Source: Planctomycetota bacterium (GTDB lineage Bacteria > Planctomycetota > Phycisphaerae > WQYP01). Taken from it: a stretch of 45,156 nt of DNA. The position numbers and the translations under genes were made by a program. The stretch is taken from NCBI GenBank assembly GCA_021799715.1, contig JAJYZY010000002.1:1-45156 (forward strand), written 5' to 3'. Shown piece after piece: positions 9,183-17,816 of this stretch. A model generated the notes under the pieces. That model had not been told where the DNA came from and made no database searches. It saw only the letters and a program-made list of their open reading frames with translations. Position 1 is the first letter of the stretch; each line of letters opens with the position of its first letter.

Positions 9183-11308
9183 CGCGCTACAAATACCATC
9201 AATCCAATGGCGATCGCCAGGATCGCCGGCATGGCAAAACTGCTGAGTCTTACAAATACCTCTTCCGAGCCGCTCATGCGTTTAATGCGCAAGGCAACGG
9301 TGGCGCGCGGACTGGCGGCTATCAAGTGAGATTGGTGCGCCAGCCAGTAAATACTGTTCATGAATAGTTCCGCGTTGCCGGGGAAGTTTGAAATCATGGT
9401 CAGTTCGCCATTGGCAATCGCCGGTGTGGCCGCATTGATCAAACCATCCGTGATAAACATCACATTGCCGATGGCAATCACGCGACCGGTACCTTTCTGC
9501 GCCATAACGCCCAGCGGTACCGGTGCTTTCAGGTCAGCCGAAGGATTAAACGCGGCGTTCGGCGCAGCGGGCTGCGTCTGGCCGAAAACATCGGGGCTGA
9601 CGGAAGTTTGAAGAAATATTTTTGCCGCCGCCGCTTTGGGTTGCGGTGCCATAAGCCCCACATACGTTGGCGAAAGAATAAATGAACCATCCTGGCCCTG
9701 TGTGCCGGCGAACATTGCCGCCAATGATTCAATGGGCTTGGTAATAATGGTATTGGGATAACTGGCTATTTGAATTTGTGGAATATCAAGATGATGCCCG
9801 CCCCGCACCGGCACGCGCTGCACGACCTGATAGGTGCTGCGCAGACGGATACCGTAAGCGGCAAGAATGCTCTTGTACGGAATCTGACCCTGAGTCATCA
9901 TCATCAGTTGCGGAGGCATGGCACTTAGCAGAAACAGGGCATTGCCTCCTTCCGCCAATTGCTGGCTGATTTTCTGCTCCATCATCGTATACATCATGGC
10001 CCCCATTTGCGCCATTTGTCCGGACGGCGGCAAATCCAGAATAATCCAGATAACGCCTTTGCCGATGGCCGGCGGATTTTCACTGGCTGTAGGTGCCTGC
10101 GGATTTCCCCCCGGCCCGGGAGACCATTGGTACACCTTGAAGTTATTCTGTCGCAGCATTTTCGCCGCAGCGCTAAATGGCCCGCCGGCGGAAATGAGGT
10201 TCATGGAATTAACGCTCACAAATACGACCTTGGTCCGGTGTTTTTCCGTCATGGCCAGCAGCGCGGAATTGACGGCCTGTTCACCCTGAAAGGTATATCG
10301 CAAAGCGCCCTGGCCGGGATTGCCCTGCGGCACAAATAAGGCATCACGGTGCAGTACTTTAACGCTTTGAGGTCCCAGGACAATCAGAGAATCGGCATGT
10401 AACTCGCTTAATACATTGCCGGATTTGACCGGCTTTAAGCTCCCTAGAGTCGCGGTGTATGTGGTAAGCTTCGCTGCCTGAAGTTTAAAAGCGGCCGCAT
10501 CTTTTCGCAGGATTTTTTGCACCAGCGGGCTGAAAGCGGCAATGACATTTTTCTTGGTTAAATCCGCAAATTGCTCTTGAATGCTGTTGAGGTTGGAGGC
10601 CAGGGAATGGGTTAATGTGGGCCAGTCCGGCAACGGATTTTTGCGCGCGGCGGCAACTTTTCTCTGCAGCCGGGCAATCACGCGCGGTATACCCGCGCTG
10701 TGGCTGAAACTCATTTGAAGGGTCGCGAAATTTTGGGATTGATCGTTGGTCACGGCAACCGCCGGATTGTTTTCCACCGCATCAAACTTTTTAGCTTCCA
10801 CCTGCGAAAAATTCACCAGCTCTGCCGCCAGGGGACTGAACGCATCGACCGCCTTGCGATAAGAATGAAACTGTCCGCCGAAGCGTTTGCGAATTTTCCG
10901 CTTTAAAGCATTGAGGGTTGCCGGTTTATATGGAACCACATGCGATGATGCGTTGGCATACTCCCGGATCAGTCGTTGAATTTTCAATCCTTGTGACCGC
11001 TCACCGGGGTCGGCATCGAGGGATGTCGGAAATTCATTGACCAGATAATACTTTTTCCCGGTTTTATCAACCAGCTTGAGCAAGTCCAGTGTTTTCGGTG
11101 ATAAAGAATAAATGCCGCCGGTTGTGCAATCTTTCGAGTAATTAAAACGAACTGACAGCCAATCCACAAATATCACCACCAGCACGGCGGCAATAACCAA
11201 TATGGCGGTGTTCGAGCCGTAAATGGATCGCCGCTTACCGGCACTCCACACGGGCTTTGTCGCTCCGGACGGCGCAGTTGATTGATCTTTGTTTTCCGCA
11301 TCAGCCAT
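9170..11308 (-). CDS. GldG-like ABC transporter auxiliary protein
   Basis: A 712-residue protein with one N-terminal membrane segment (residues ~35-55, AILVIAAVLVVIFVDWLSV), a large periplasmic domain and one C-terminal membrane segment (~690-710) ending in ARRRI. This topology and the motif SLSPKTLDLLK shortly after the first helix fit the ABC_transp_aux/GldG family, thought to be the extracytoplasmic partner of a GldA/GldF-type transporter. I choose the ATG at 11308 (MADAENK), with GGAG 12 nt upstream; the upstream extension to 11383 is not family-like. It is encoded 90 bp after the permease. The substrate is unknown. Confidence 0.82.
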   Translation of the reverse strand: MADAENKDQSTAPSGATKPVWSAGKRRSIYGSNTAILVIAAVLVVIFVDWLSVRFNYSKDCTTGGIYSLSPKTLDLLKLVDKTGKKYYLVNEFPTSLDADPGERSQGLKIQRLIREYANASSHVVPYKPATLNALKRKIRKRFGGQFHSYRKAVDAFSPLAAELVNFSQVEAKKFDAVENNPAVAVTNDQSQNFATLQMSFSHSAGIPRVIARLQRKVAAARKNPLPDWPTLTHSLASNLNSIQEQFADLTKKNVIAAFSPLVQKILRKDAAAFKLQAAKLTTYTATLGSLKPVKSGNVLSELHADSLIVLGPQSVKVLHRDALFVPQGNPGQGALRYTFQGEQAVNSALLAMTEKHRTKVVFVSVNSMNLISAGGPFSAAAKMLRQNNFKVYQWSPGPGGNPQAPTASENPPAIGKGVIWIILDLPPSGQMAQMGAMMYTMMEQKISQQLAEGGNALFLLSAMPPQLMMMTQGQIPYKSILAAYGIRLRSTYQVVQRVPVRGGHHLDIPQIQIASYPNTIITKPIESLAAMFAGTQGQDGSFILSPTYVGLMAPQPKAAAAKIFLQTSVSPDVFGQTQPAAPNAAFNPSADLKAPVPLGVMAQKGTGRVIAIGNVMFITDGLINAATPAIANGELTMISNFPGNAELFMNSIYWLAHQSHLIAASPRATVALRIKRMSGSEEVFVRLSSFAMPAILAIAIGLMVFVARRRI

Positions 11309-11398
11309 GGTAAATCCAATCTCCAATGAATCCCAGTGATCTCCCCTTCCGGGTTCGCCCACGCATCCAAACGCGGACATCAAGTTTTTAACCGGTGA

Positions 11399-12145
11399 TC
11401 ATCTCCATTTACGACTTTCCAGGACAATATAAGTTAAGAACAGGAACAACCCCGCGCCGGAAAGGAAAAACACAAGATTTTGGCTCTCGACAATGCCGCG
11501 GGAAAAATCAGCCATGTGCGGTTCAATGGCCAGATATCGCAACACATGCCGCAATGTCCGCAGCCACGCCCAGGAAACACCGAGGGTCGAACCGAGAAAA
11601 TAGGATATGGCCTGGAATAAAATCCCCAACGCCACCAGCGTAACGCAACTGCTCATGGCGGCAAGGATTTGATGCTGCGTGCACGCGGAAAAAAACAAGC
11701 CGATGGAAACCATCAACATTCCCATCATCACCAACCCCAGATAACTGGTCCATACCGTCATGTAATCAGGCCGGCCGAACAGGGAGAGTATCAGAATAAA
11801 TATCAGGCTTGAGGCGATGACAACACAATAGAATCCCATGGCCCCCAGGAATTTTCCCATCAACAGTTGGAAATCGGTAATCGGGCTGGTACGCAGTGTT
11901 TCAATGCGCCCGGACCGGTATTCTTCTGAAAATAGAGCCATGGTCATAAATGGCACGACAAAAATTAAAATCAGGTGGTTCCACTGGAACATCGGCCCGG
12001 GATCGGCAATGGCTCCCGGCTGCATGACCAGCAGCGAAAACAACAGGCCAACAAACAACAGATAAATGGCCAGCACGATGTAGCCGATCGGTGAATAAAA
12101 AAGCCCGGCGATTTCACGTTTTGCCAGCGCCAATGTTGTTGACAT
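11399..12145 (-). CDS. ABC-2 type permease, GldF-like
   Basis: A 248-residue integral membrane protein with six predicted helices, the usual size of an ABC-2 family permease. The N-terminal part (LALAKREIAGLFYSPIGYIV) and the loop FSEEYRSGRIETLRTSPITDFQLLMGKF, given here only as a landmark, are typical of GldF-like permeases. The ATG at 12145 has GGAG 8 nt upstream and is a much better start than the 12490 frame opening, which overlaps the ATPase gene. It pairs with the ATPase encoded 73 bp upstream. The complex probably works with the GldG-like and DUF4340 proteins; transported substrate unknown. Confidence 0.87.
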   Translation of the reverse strand: MSTTLALAKREIAGLFYSPIGYIVLAIYLLFVGLLFSLLVMQPGAIADPGPMFQWNHLILIFVVPFMTMALFSEEYRSGRIETLRTSPITDFQLLMGKFLGAMGFYCVVIASSLIFILILSLFGRPDYMTVWTSYLGLVMMGMLMVSIGLFFSACTQHQILAAMSSCVTLVALGILFQAISYFLGSTLGVSWAWLRTLRHVLRYLAIEPHMADFSRGIVESQNLVFFLSGAGLFLFLTYIVLESRKWR

Positions 12146-12218
12146 ATCCAATTCTCCATAATTCCACGGCAACCGAACCATCGGTGTGTCCGTCGCCGCC
12201 AATGATAAACATTTTGCT

Positions 12219-13187
12219 TCAGGCTGCCGCCGCCGCGCCCGGGTCGGTAATTTGCACAAAGAATTCTTCCAGACTGGCACCGGTGGAACGCATTTCGCGC
12301 AATGCCCATCCACGCTGTTGTACCAGTCCGGCAATCTGCTCGCGCATAGATCCATCAATTTTGCCGACAAGTTCCAGTGTGCATACGGCATGATCCGAAA
12401 TAATCCGGGCCTGTTCCACACCCGGTAATGCCGCCAGGGCCGAGCGCATCTGGTCGGCCGGGCCGCGGATTTCCAGAAGCAGGCGCGCACCGGAACTCCG
12501 TTGCGCGCATTGCTGTTTTAATTCCTCCGGCGATCCCTGCGCCAGAATCTTACCCCGTCCGATGATAATAACCTTCCCGCAGACAAGTTCCACTTCCGAC
12601 AGAATATGCGTGGAGAGTAACACCGTGTGGAGTCCCGCGAGATTCGCAATAAGTTTACGCGTTTCCCGGATTTGTGATGGGTCCAGTCCCACAGTCGGCT
12701 CATCAAGCACCAGCACCGGCGGGTTATGCAGCAGCGCATCGGCAATGCCCAATCTTTGCCGATACCCTTTTGAAAGCTTGGAAATCGGCCAGCGCCTCCG
12801 ATCGGCCAACCAACACATTTCTGTTACCTCTCCGATGCGCTTTTTAATACTGGATCGGTCCATGCCCCGCAGTCGTCCCCGAAATTGCAGATATTCCGCC
12901 ACCCGCATTTCCAGATACAGCGGCGCATTTTCCGGCAGATATCCCAAGTTTTCCCGCACCCGCAACGAATCATGAAAAACATCAAAACCCGCTACGCTGG
13001 CCGTACCGCTGGTTGGCGGCATAAAGCACGTCAACATCCGGATGGTTGTGGTTTTTCCAGCACCGTTGGGGCCAAGAAATCCCACCACCATTCCTTTGGG
13101 CACCGCAAAGCTGATATTATCCACAGCTAAAAATTTTCCGTAGGCTTTGGTTAATTTTTCAGCGACAATTTCCGCCGGTTGCGACAT
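12219..13187 (-). CDS. ABC transporter ATPase, GldA-like
   Basis: Cytoplasmic ATPase that would power the GldF/GldG-like transporter. The 322 residues contain Walker A GPNGAGKTT (39-47), signature LSKGYRQR (138-145, a common variant of LSGGQ in this subfamily), Walker B LVLDEP (159-164) and a switch histidine in LLSTHILSE. A C-terminal extension of about 100 residues follows the ATPase core. The ATG at 13187 has AGGAG 6 nt upstream. It is the first gene of the cassette, with a consensus -35 promoter and a hairpin just upstream. Confidence 0.92.
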   Translation of the reverse strand: MSQPAEIVAEKLTKAYGKFLAVDNISFAVPKGMVVGFLGPNGAGKTTTIRMLTCFMPPTSGTASVAGFDVFHDSLRVRENLGYLPENAPLYLEMRVAEYLQFRGRLRGMDRSSIKKRIGEVTEMCWLADRRRWPISKLSKGYRQRLGIADALLHNPPVLVLDEPTVGLDPSQIRETRKLIANLAGLHTVLLSTHILSEVELVCGKVIIIGRGKILAQGSPEELKQQCAQRSSGARLLLEIRGPADQMRSALAALPGVEQARIISDHAVCTLELVGKIDGSMREQIAGLVQQRGWALREMRSTGASLEEFFVQITDPGAAAAA

Positions 13188-13231
13188 TCCATACTCCTCT
13201 TAACCGCTATTGCAAAGCCCATTTATCCGCC

Positions 13232-13249
13232 GGGACTTTTACAAGTCCC
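13232..13249 (-). repeat. 7 bp hairpin in the leader of the ABC cassette
   Basis: Perfect inverted repeat GGGACTT-GTAA-AAGTCCC read on the minus strand, with a four-base loop. It starts about where the predicted transcript would begin, so it could shield the mRNA 5' end. The predicted start (13245) would clip up to 4 nt from the first arm, so the match of hairpin and start is approximate. Confidence 0.4.
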
Positions 13250-13251
13250 TT

Positions 13252-13280
13252 TTCCTACATTGCACTGTACGAAATGTCAA
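13252..13280 (-). promoter_or_regulatory. candidate promoter of the ABC cassette
   Basis: A perfect -35 hexamer TTGACA (13275-13280, minus strand) with a 17 bp spacer to a weak -10 TAGGAA (13252-13257). The predicted start is near 13245, about 57 nt before the ATPase ATG. It lies in the 275 bp gap behind the PDZ gene. Confidence 0.4.
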
Positions 13281-13462
13281 CCCGGATGGTTTGATGGATC
13301 AACTCCACGCAGCATCGTGCGCCCCCCTGATGAATCACCGCGGCGACGCGGCCGGGTGCGGATGGCTCTACCATCATGAAAACCATGGCGAAACATTGCG
13401 GTGCTAACTCTGATTTTCAAATCATGTTACGCTGGAGCGTTCTTCCGCAAGCCGCGGCATCG

Positions 13463-14392
13463 CTATTTCGCGGAATCAGCCGACGCACATTTTTCGGCCT
13501 GCATTTCCAATGATTTTTCCTGCGCCCGTAATTTTTGAATCAACTTTTTAACCGCGGCAAGGCGTTTTTTAATGCGCATCTGCGGTGGCGGGACTTGCGC
13601 CATGGCCGGCGTGCCGTTCCGCAAAATCAGCCGCGCCACCGCCTGAACCGGAGGAGGAAGCCGATTCAGGCGGGTGGGCTGAATGTCGTACGCGCGGGAT
13701 TGCCAGAGAATTTCCAGATGCCGGTTGCCGCGCGGCCCCATCCATTGTCGCACTGTAAACAAATCCGGACGGCCCCGCCCCGCCGATAGCCGAACCATGT
13801 TTGCTGGGACATGGAGTCGCACCCCCGGCCCCACGGTCATCAGACTCGTGGATTGAATGTCATTTGGCGATCCAGCGCCTGTCGGTAACGCACCGGCAGG
13901 CCCCGGACGCCGGGTGAAAAAAAATACGAGATGATGCGGACGATTTACCGGCGTGAGAGTAACGGTTTTTCGCATGCCATCGCGAATCAGCGTGATTGTC
14001 AGTTTTGGTGCCACTGGTCCGGGCCGATTTTCCGCTCTGATAAGTTCAAAGGGATTTTCCAGGGCGCGCCCGTTAACGGCAATAAGCAGATCACCCGGTT
14101 CCAATTGTGCCTTAAATGCCGGACTGTTGGGTATTACCTGCAAAACCATAAGCCCCTGCTGCGATTGAAGCCCCAGCAAGCGACTGAACACGGGGGGAAT
14201 TTTTCCCATTGCCACACCCAGCCAGCGCGGCGTTTGAACCGCGCCCGACGCGGCTGGTATTGCCGCAGCGGCGGCCACCGTGGTGGAGGTGTCCCCGGTG
14301 GCCGCGCGCACGGCTTTTTCACCGCTAATGGCCGCGAGGCAACACGCCATCGCGACAACTGAAAAAAGTTGTAATTTCATGCCAGCGACCAT
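13463..14392 (-). CDS. exported PDZ-domain protein
   Basis: A 309-residue protein with a hydrophobic N-terminal signal (KLQLFSVVAMACCLAAISG) followed by an Ala/Thr-rich linker. One PDZ domain lies at about residues 55-150, recognisable from GLMVLQVIPNSPAFKAQL and EPGDLLIAVNGRAL. The C-terminal third is charged and helical, with no protease triad or other enzyme motif. I use the ATG at 14392, which has GGAA 5 nt upstream; an ATG at 14380 is possible, and a TTG at 14422 overlaps the preceding stop. It is the third gene after a sigma factor and putative anti-sigma factor, which suggests a role in envelope signalling or as their target. Specific function unknown. Confidence 0.72.
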   Translation of the reverse strand: MVAGMKLQLFSVVAMACCLAAISGEKAVRAATGDTSTTVAAAAAIPAASGAVQTPRWLGVAMGKIPPVFSRLLGLQSQQGLMVLQVIPNSPAFKAQLEPGDLLIAVNGRALENPFELIRAENRPGPVAPKLTITLIRDGMRKTVTLTPVNRPHHLVFFFTRRPGPAGALPTGAGSPNDIQSTSLMTVGPGVRLHVPANMVRLSAGRGRPDLFTVRQWMGPRGNRHLEILWQSRAYDIQPTRLNRLPPPVQAVARLILRNGTPAMAQVPPPQMRIKKRLAAVKKLIQKLRAQEKSLEMQAEKCASADSAK

Positions 14393-14418
14393 GACAGTTC
14401 CGTTAATAGTTCCGGGTA

Positions 14419-15054
14419 TCAATAAATCGTCTGCTTCTTCCCGTTTATGGGTACGACCGGATAGGCCATCACATTGTTCGGGCCTTCCGGCACCAGCACA
14501 ATATGATTGGCCTCGGAATAGGCCGTGGTCCGGACATTTGACGCATTAAATGCTGGAAGCGCGGGATTTGATTCCTGCGTGCCAAAGCCCGGTGGAAGTC
14601 CTGGCGTAATATATTGAATGGCACCTTGTTGCGTCGACTGCGGCCGCGATACCGCCGCAAATTGCTGATTACCGCCGGTAACCATCGGGCGCACAGACCG
14701 GGCACCACCGCGCCCCAGATACAGGCCGCCGGCACCGAAAATTCCCGCGGTTATCATGATCAATGCGGCCACCCGCAGCCAATCAATGCGATAAACTGTT
14801 GATGCCCGCGCGGCCGGGCGCACCGCCAGGATGTCACGCACGGCCCGACGTTCCACCTGCCGGGCCAAAAAATGCAGCGCCAGAGTTCTCCAGGCTTCGG
14901 GATGTTGATCAATGGATGCCAGCAATTCCCGCCGACGATCTTCAGCAAGTTCATCATCGACAAGCAAGTCCATGGCCATATCCGGATTATGGAAATCCGC
15001 AATGCCAGGGGAGACGCGCTTTTCATCATCAGCCTGTGAGAAAAATAATGCCAT
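14419..15054 (-). CDS. putative membrane-bound anti-sigma factor
   Basis: A 211-residue protein with a cytoplasmic N-terminal half, one membrane segment (about residues 97-116, VAALIMITAGIFGAGGLYLG) and a periplasmic tail. The N-terminal part (LVDDELAEDRRRELLASID) resembles helical anti-sigma domains but lacks the zinc-binding HxxxCxxC motif. The call rests on this architecture plus its place 36 bp behind an ECF sigma gene. The ATG at 15054 has GGAG 9 nt upstream. Its TGA stop lies 26 bp before the preferred start of the PDZ gene. It could instead be a general membrane partner protein. Confidence 0.6.
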   Translation of the reverse strand: MALFFSQADDEKRVSPGIADFHNPDMAMDLLVDDELAEDRRRELLASIDQHPEAWRTLALHFLARQVERRAVRDILAVRPAARASTVYRIDWLRVAALIMITAGIFGAGGLYLGRGGARSVRPMVTGGNQQFAAVSRPQSTQQGAIQYITPGLPPGFGTQESNPALPAFNASNVRTTAYSEANHIVLVPEGPNNVMAYPVVPINGKKQTIY

Positions 15055-15090
15055 GTATTTTTACTCCGTTATTGCGCGAACCAGATAACA

Positions 15091-15675
15091 TTAACTATAT
15101 TCAATTAACTTCTGATTCGTCAGAAGTTGTCGCAATTTCTGCCGCGCCCGAAACAACCGCATTTCCACAACCGCGGGCGTTACGCCCATACGGGCGGCGA
15201 TTTCCTTATAACTGCAGTCATCCACATGTTTCATCATGAGCATTTCGGTATCCCGCGATGGCAGTTTAGTCATTGCCTGCCGCAACATTGCCGCACGCTC
15301 CGAACTTAACAGAACTTCAAGCGGATCCGGCGGCCGGGAGGCATCCGAACGCATCACCGCGACTTCCGAAGCCTGGGCAATGCGCTTGCGCGCCCGTCCC
15401 AGGGATCGTCGGTGCATCAATGCCGCCCGCACTGTCAGTCGATATAGCCATGGCTTGGCATTGGATTGTGATTGCAGGGTTGCCCAATTCTTAACCGCCG
15501 CGGCCGCCACTTCCTGCATCACATCATCCGCGCCCTGCGTGGTCTTCAAACGGGCCACCGCAACGGCTCTCAGCCACGTCCCATAAAGGCGCAAAGCCTC
15601 CGCTGGCGTCGCGGGCGCAAATGCCACTGCTTCACCTGCTCCTTGTATTACTGAATTGGCCAAGCGGGATTCCAT
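15091..15675 (-). CDS. RNA polymerase ECF-type sigma factor
   Basis: A 194-residue sigma70-family protein that would direct RNA polymerase to a specific regulon. A region 2 stretch includes DDVMQEVAAAAVKNW and KPWLYRLTVRAALMHRRS, and region 4 has a helix-turn-helix around CSYKEIAARMGVTPAVVEMRLFRAR (a landmark, residues ~155-180). I take the ATG at 15675, which sits 11 nt behind GAAGGAG. The longer frame to 16059 overlaps the divergent pyrD gene and has no good ribosome site. It is the first gene of a sigma/anti-sigma/PDZ run, which may be autoregulated, though no clear repeated promoter motif was found. Confidence 0.86.
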   Translation of the reverse strand: MESRLANSVIQGAGEAVAFAPATPAEALRLYGTWLRAVAVARLKTTQGADDVMQEVAAAAVKNWATLQSQSNAKPWLYRLTVRAALMHRRSLGRARKRIAQASEVAVMRSDASRPPDPLEVLLSSERAAMLRQAMTKLPSRDTEMLMMKHVDDCSYKEIAARMGVTPAVVEMRLFRARQKLRQLLTNQKLIEYS

Positions 15676-15899
15676 TCGCCGCAAATCTCCTTCCGACAAT
15701 CCGGTCTTCCATTCTATACGTTGCCACGGCATGCCGGGGTTTTCAATTTCGCGCCCATATTGTTCCCGCAAAATCGGGACACATCTTTGCCGCCCCGTCA
15801 ACAGTGAAAACTTAACAATGGTGTATATCGGATACCGCGCGCGTGTATCTTGACGGACCGGCATTTGACGTTGCCGCCATTCCTTGCGACACTTTGCGC

Positions 15900-16868
15900 A
15901 TGAATACTTTGCCTTCACTGAATGCCAATGCGACTTTACCTGATTTATCCGTGCAAATCGGCCGTATGCAATTGGCAAATCCGATGATGACCGCTTCGGG
16001 CACCTGTGGCTATGCCGATGAATACGCCGACTTTGCCGATTTATCGCAATTTGGGGCATTTGTGACGAAATCCATCAGCAAAACACCCCGTAAAGGCAAT
16101 GAGAGTTACCGGGTCGTGGAAACACGGGCCGGAATGTTAAACGCCATCGGTCTGGCAAATATCGGACTGGAACGCTTTATCAGCGAAAAAATTCCCATTC
16201 TGGAACAAATGGGCATACCAATTATCGTGAATGTGCCCGGCTGGTGTGTGGAAGATTACGCCGACGTGGCCCAGCGCCTGGATGAGGAACTTCCGGTGGT
16301 ACAGGGCATTGAATTAAATGTAAGCTGTCCGAATGTGAAAAACGGCCTGAGTTTTGGAACCGATCCAATACGTCTGGCGGAGCTTGTTGCCGCGGTGCGG
16401 AAGCGGGTTAAACGCGCGACATTAATTGTCAAGCTTTCGCCCAATGTCGCCGATGTGGCCCTGACCGCCCGCGCCGCCGTGGAAGCCGGGGCCGACTGCT
16501 TATCGCTGGTTAATACCTTCACCGCCATGGTCATTGACATTGAAAAGGGCCGTCCGATTCTGGCCAATGCCACCGGCGGATTAAGCGGGCCGGCGATTAA
16601 ACCCATTGCGGTTTTTATGGTACATCGCGTGTACTCCCAAGTCGCCCGGGCGCACAATATTCCGATCATCGGCATGGGCGGCATTCAAACCTGGCAGGAC
16701 GCGGTGGAATTCCTCCTCGCGGGCGCAACGGGGCTGGCGGTGGGAACAGCTCTGTTTATTGATCCGGCAATCCCCAATAAAATTTGTGCGGGCCTGCGGC
16801 AGTATCTGGCGAGGAAAGGGCACGGCAGCGTGCGCGAGATCATCGGAGCACTTCAATTAGAGCCGTAG
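15900..16868 (+). CDS. pyrD: dihydroorotate dehydrogenase, catalytic subunit (class 1B type)
   Basis: Oxidises dihydroorotate to orotate in pyrimidine synthesis using bound FMN. The 322-residue sequence matches class 1B catalytic subunits: NPMMTASGTCGY near the N terminus, the catalytic cysteine in ELNVSCPNVKNG, the lysine in LIVKLSPNV and FMN-binding ATGGLSGPAIKP and IIGMGGI. A serine would be expected in membrane-bound class 2 enzymes. Class 1B normally pairs with PyrK, which is not in this window. The ATG at 15900 fits the family N terminus; a GTG at 15843 is possible, and neither has a strong ribosome site. It is divergent from the sigma gene and converges on the DUF1844 gene with 3 bp between stop codons. 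Confidence 0.93.
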   Translation: MNTLPSLNANATLPDLSVQIGRMQLANPMMTASGTCGYADEYADFADLSQFGAFVTKSISKTPRKGNESYRVVETRAGMLNAIGLANIGLERFISEKIPILEQMGIPIIVNVPGWCVEDYADVAQRLDEELPVVQGIELNVSCPNVKNGLSFGTDPIRLAELVAAVRKRVKRATLIVKLSPNVADVALTARAAVEAGADCLSLVNTFTAMVIDIEKGRPILANATGGLSGPAIKPIAVFMVHRVYSQVARAHNIPIIGMGGIQTWQDAVEFLLAGATGLAVGTALFIDPAIPNKICAGLRQYLARKGHGSVREIIGALQLEP

Positions 16869-16881
16869 CTGCTATTTTTTT
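16858..16881 (+). terminator. likely intrinsic terminator at the pyrD end
   Basis: TAGAGC and GCTGCTA form a six-pair stem with one bulged G around the loop CGTA, directly followed by seven Ts (16875-16881). The stem includes the pyrD stop codon, and the T-run lies inside the last codons of the convergent DUF1844 gene. The stem is short, so efficiency is uncertain. Confidence 0.4.
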
Positions 16882-17282
16882 GCATTCTTTAAGACATTGA
16901 CGTACGTCATGCGTAAGTCCGTCAATGCGGACAGTAACGTCCGTTGTTCGGCGGCGGTGAGGTTGCCTTTGGTTTTGTCTTCCAGCACCGCCAGGGAATC
17001 GATAAAAAATCGAGCCAGGCCGACATCCACCTTCTTCTGACCGCCGGGTTGAGGAATCGCTCCCATTGCCATCAGCGCCTGCGCCGCGAACTGCTCAACG
17101 ATCATCTCAAAGCTTGGCACGATCGTGGGCGTGGTGGGACTTTCAGCCGGAGCATCCGCAACCGGCCTGCCGGCATCGCCCACTTTTGCCGCGAGTTTCT
17201 CTTTTTCCGCCTGCGCCTGATTTTTCCAGTCCGCATCGACATGCAATTCCGGATTGGGGTCAAGATTTTCCGCTTTTTCCAT
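16872..17282 (-). CDS. DUF1844 domain protein
   Basis: A 136-residue soluble protein. The N-terminal ~50 residues are charged and low in complexity; the C-terminal part holds the DUF1844 core (FEMIVEQFAAQALMAMG, then DVGLARFFIDSLAVLEDKTKGN). This small helical family is common in planctomycetes and acidobacteria, and its function is not established. I use the ATG at 17282, with GAGG 8 nt upstream, rather than the GTG at 17291. It lies 52 bp after the OsmC gene on the same strand and may share its transcript. Confidence 0.8.
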   Translation of the reverse strand: MEKAENLDPNPELHVDADWKNQAQAEKEKLAAKVGDAGRPVADAPAESPTTPTIVPSFEMIVEQFAAQALMAMGAIPQPGGQKKVDVGLARFFIDSLAVLEDKTKGNLTAAEQRTLLSALTDLRMTYVNVLKNAKK

Positions 17283-17334
17283 CTGCACCACCTCGGACTA
17301 CTTATCCATATTCTGCCGCACCAGTTTCGGATTT

Positions 17335-17730
17335 TCAACTAATTTCCGAAAAAACTTTGGGCGGATGTTCCAACGTCTGCACCACCGGACAGGTGGCAAC
17401 GGCGGCCTTCACACGATCATGAAGTTCCGGCGGCAATTGGCTGAGCACATTTTTTAACACCACGTGCATATCTCCAAGCCGCGACGGGTTCGCGAGATAA
17501 TGCTTATCAACTGTGGCTTCGACGCCGGTTAATGGATGGCCATGCTTGTTGGCGCTGATCAACGCCAGCATCATTTCACAGGCTGCCACGGCAATGGGCA
17601 CAAGATCCGTCGGCCCCGGGCCGGTATCTCCACCGCCGCTTTTGGGCGGCAAATCGATGCGCAGCTTCCATGGGCCGCCATCAATATCAATCGCGAACGC
17701 CCCGGTCTGTTTGAGTGTAAAGGTTGTCAT
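17335..17730 (-). CDS. OsmC/Ohr-family peroxide-reducing protein
   Basis: A 131-residue OsmC-family protein; such proteins reduce organic or other hydroperoxides through two cysteines. Both are visible: C51 in AVAACEMMLAL and C114 in VATCPVVQTLEH. The motif GPGPTDLV before the first cysteine is also typical. The length is at the short end for OsmC (about 135-145). The ATG at 17730 lies 6 nt behind GGAG; the longer frame to 17820 overlaps the ccsA stop and is not family-like. It lies 86 bp after ccsA on the same strand. Substrate preference cannot be told from sequence. Confidence 0.85.
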   Translation of the reverse strand: MTTFTLKQTGAFAIDIDGGPWKLRIDLPPKSGGGDTGPGPTDLVPIAVAACEMMLALISANKHGHPLTGVEATVDKHYLANPSRLGDMHVVLKNVLSQLPPELHDRVKAAVATCPVVQTLEHPPKVFSEIS

Positions 17731-17816
17731 TGTAAACTCCATTACCAACACAATTATAAACTGTATCGTTGACCATCCATGCGCCACGCGGCGGCATGGC
17801 AGATGGCGCGTCATAA

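Noticed and set aside
14763..15239. 158-codon frame on the plus strand opposite the anti-sigma gene
   Set aside because: Overlaps two well-supported minus-strand genes, and its Pro/Arg-rich composition is typical of an antisense shadow.
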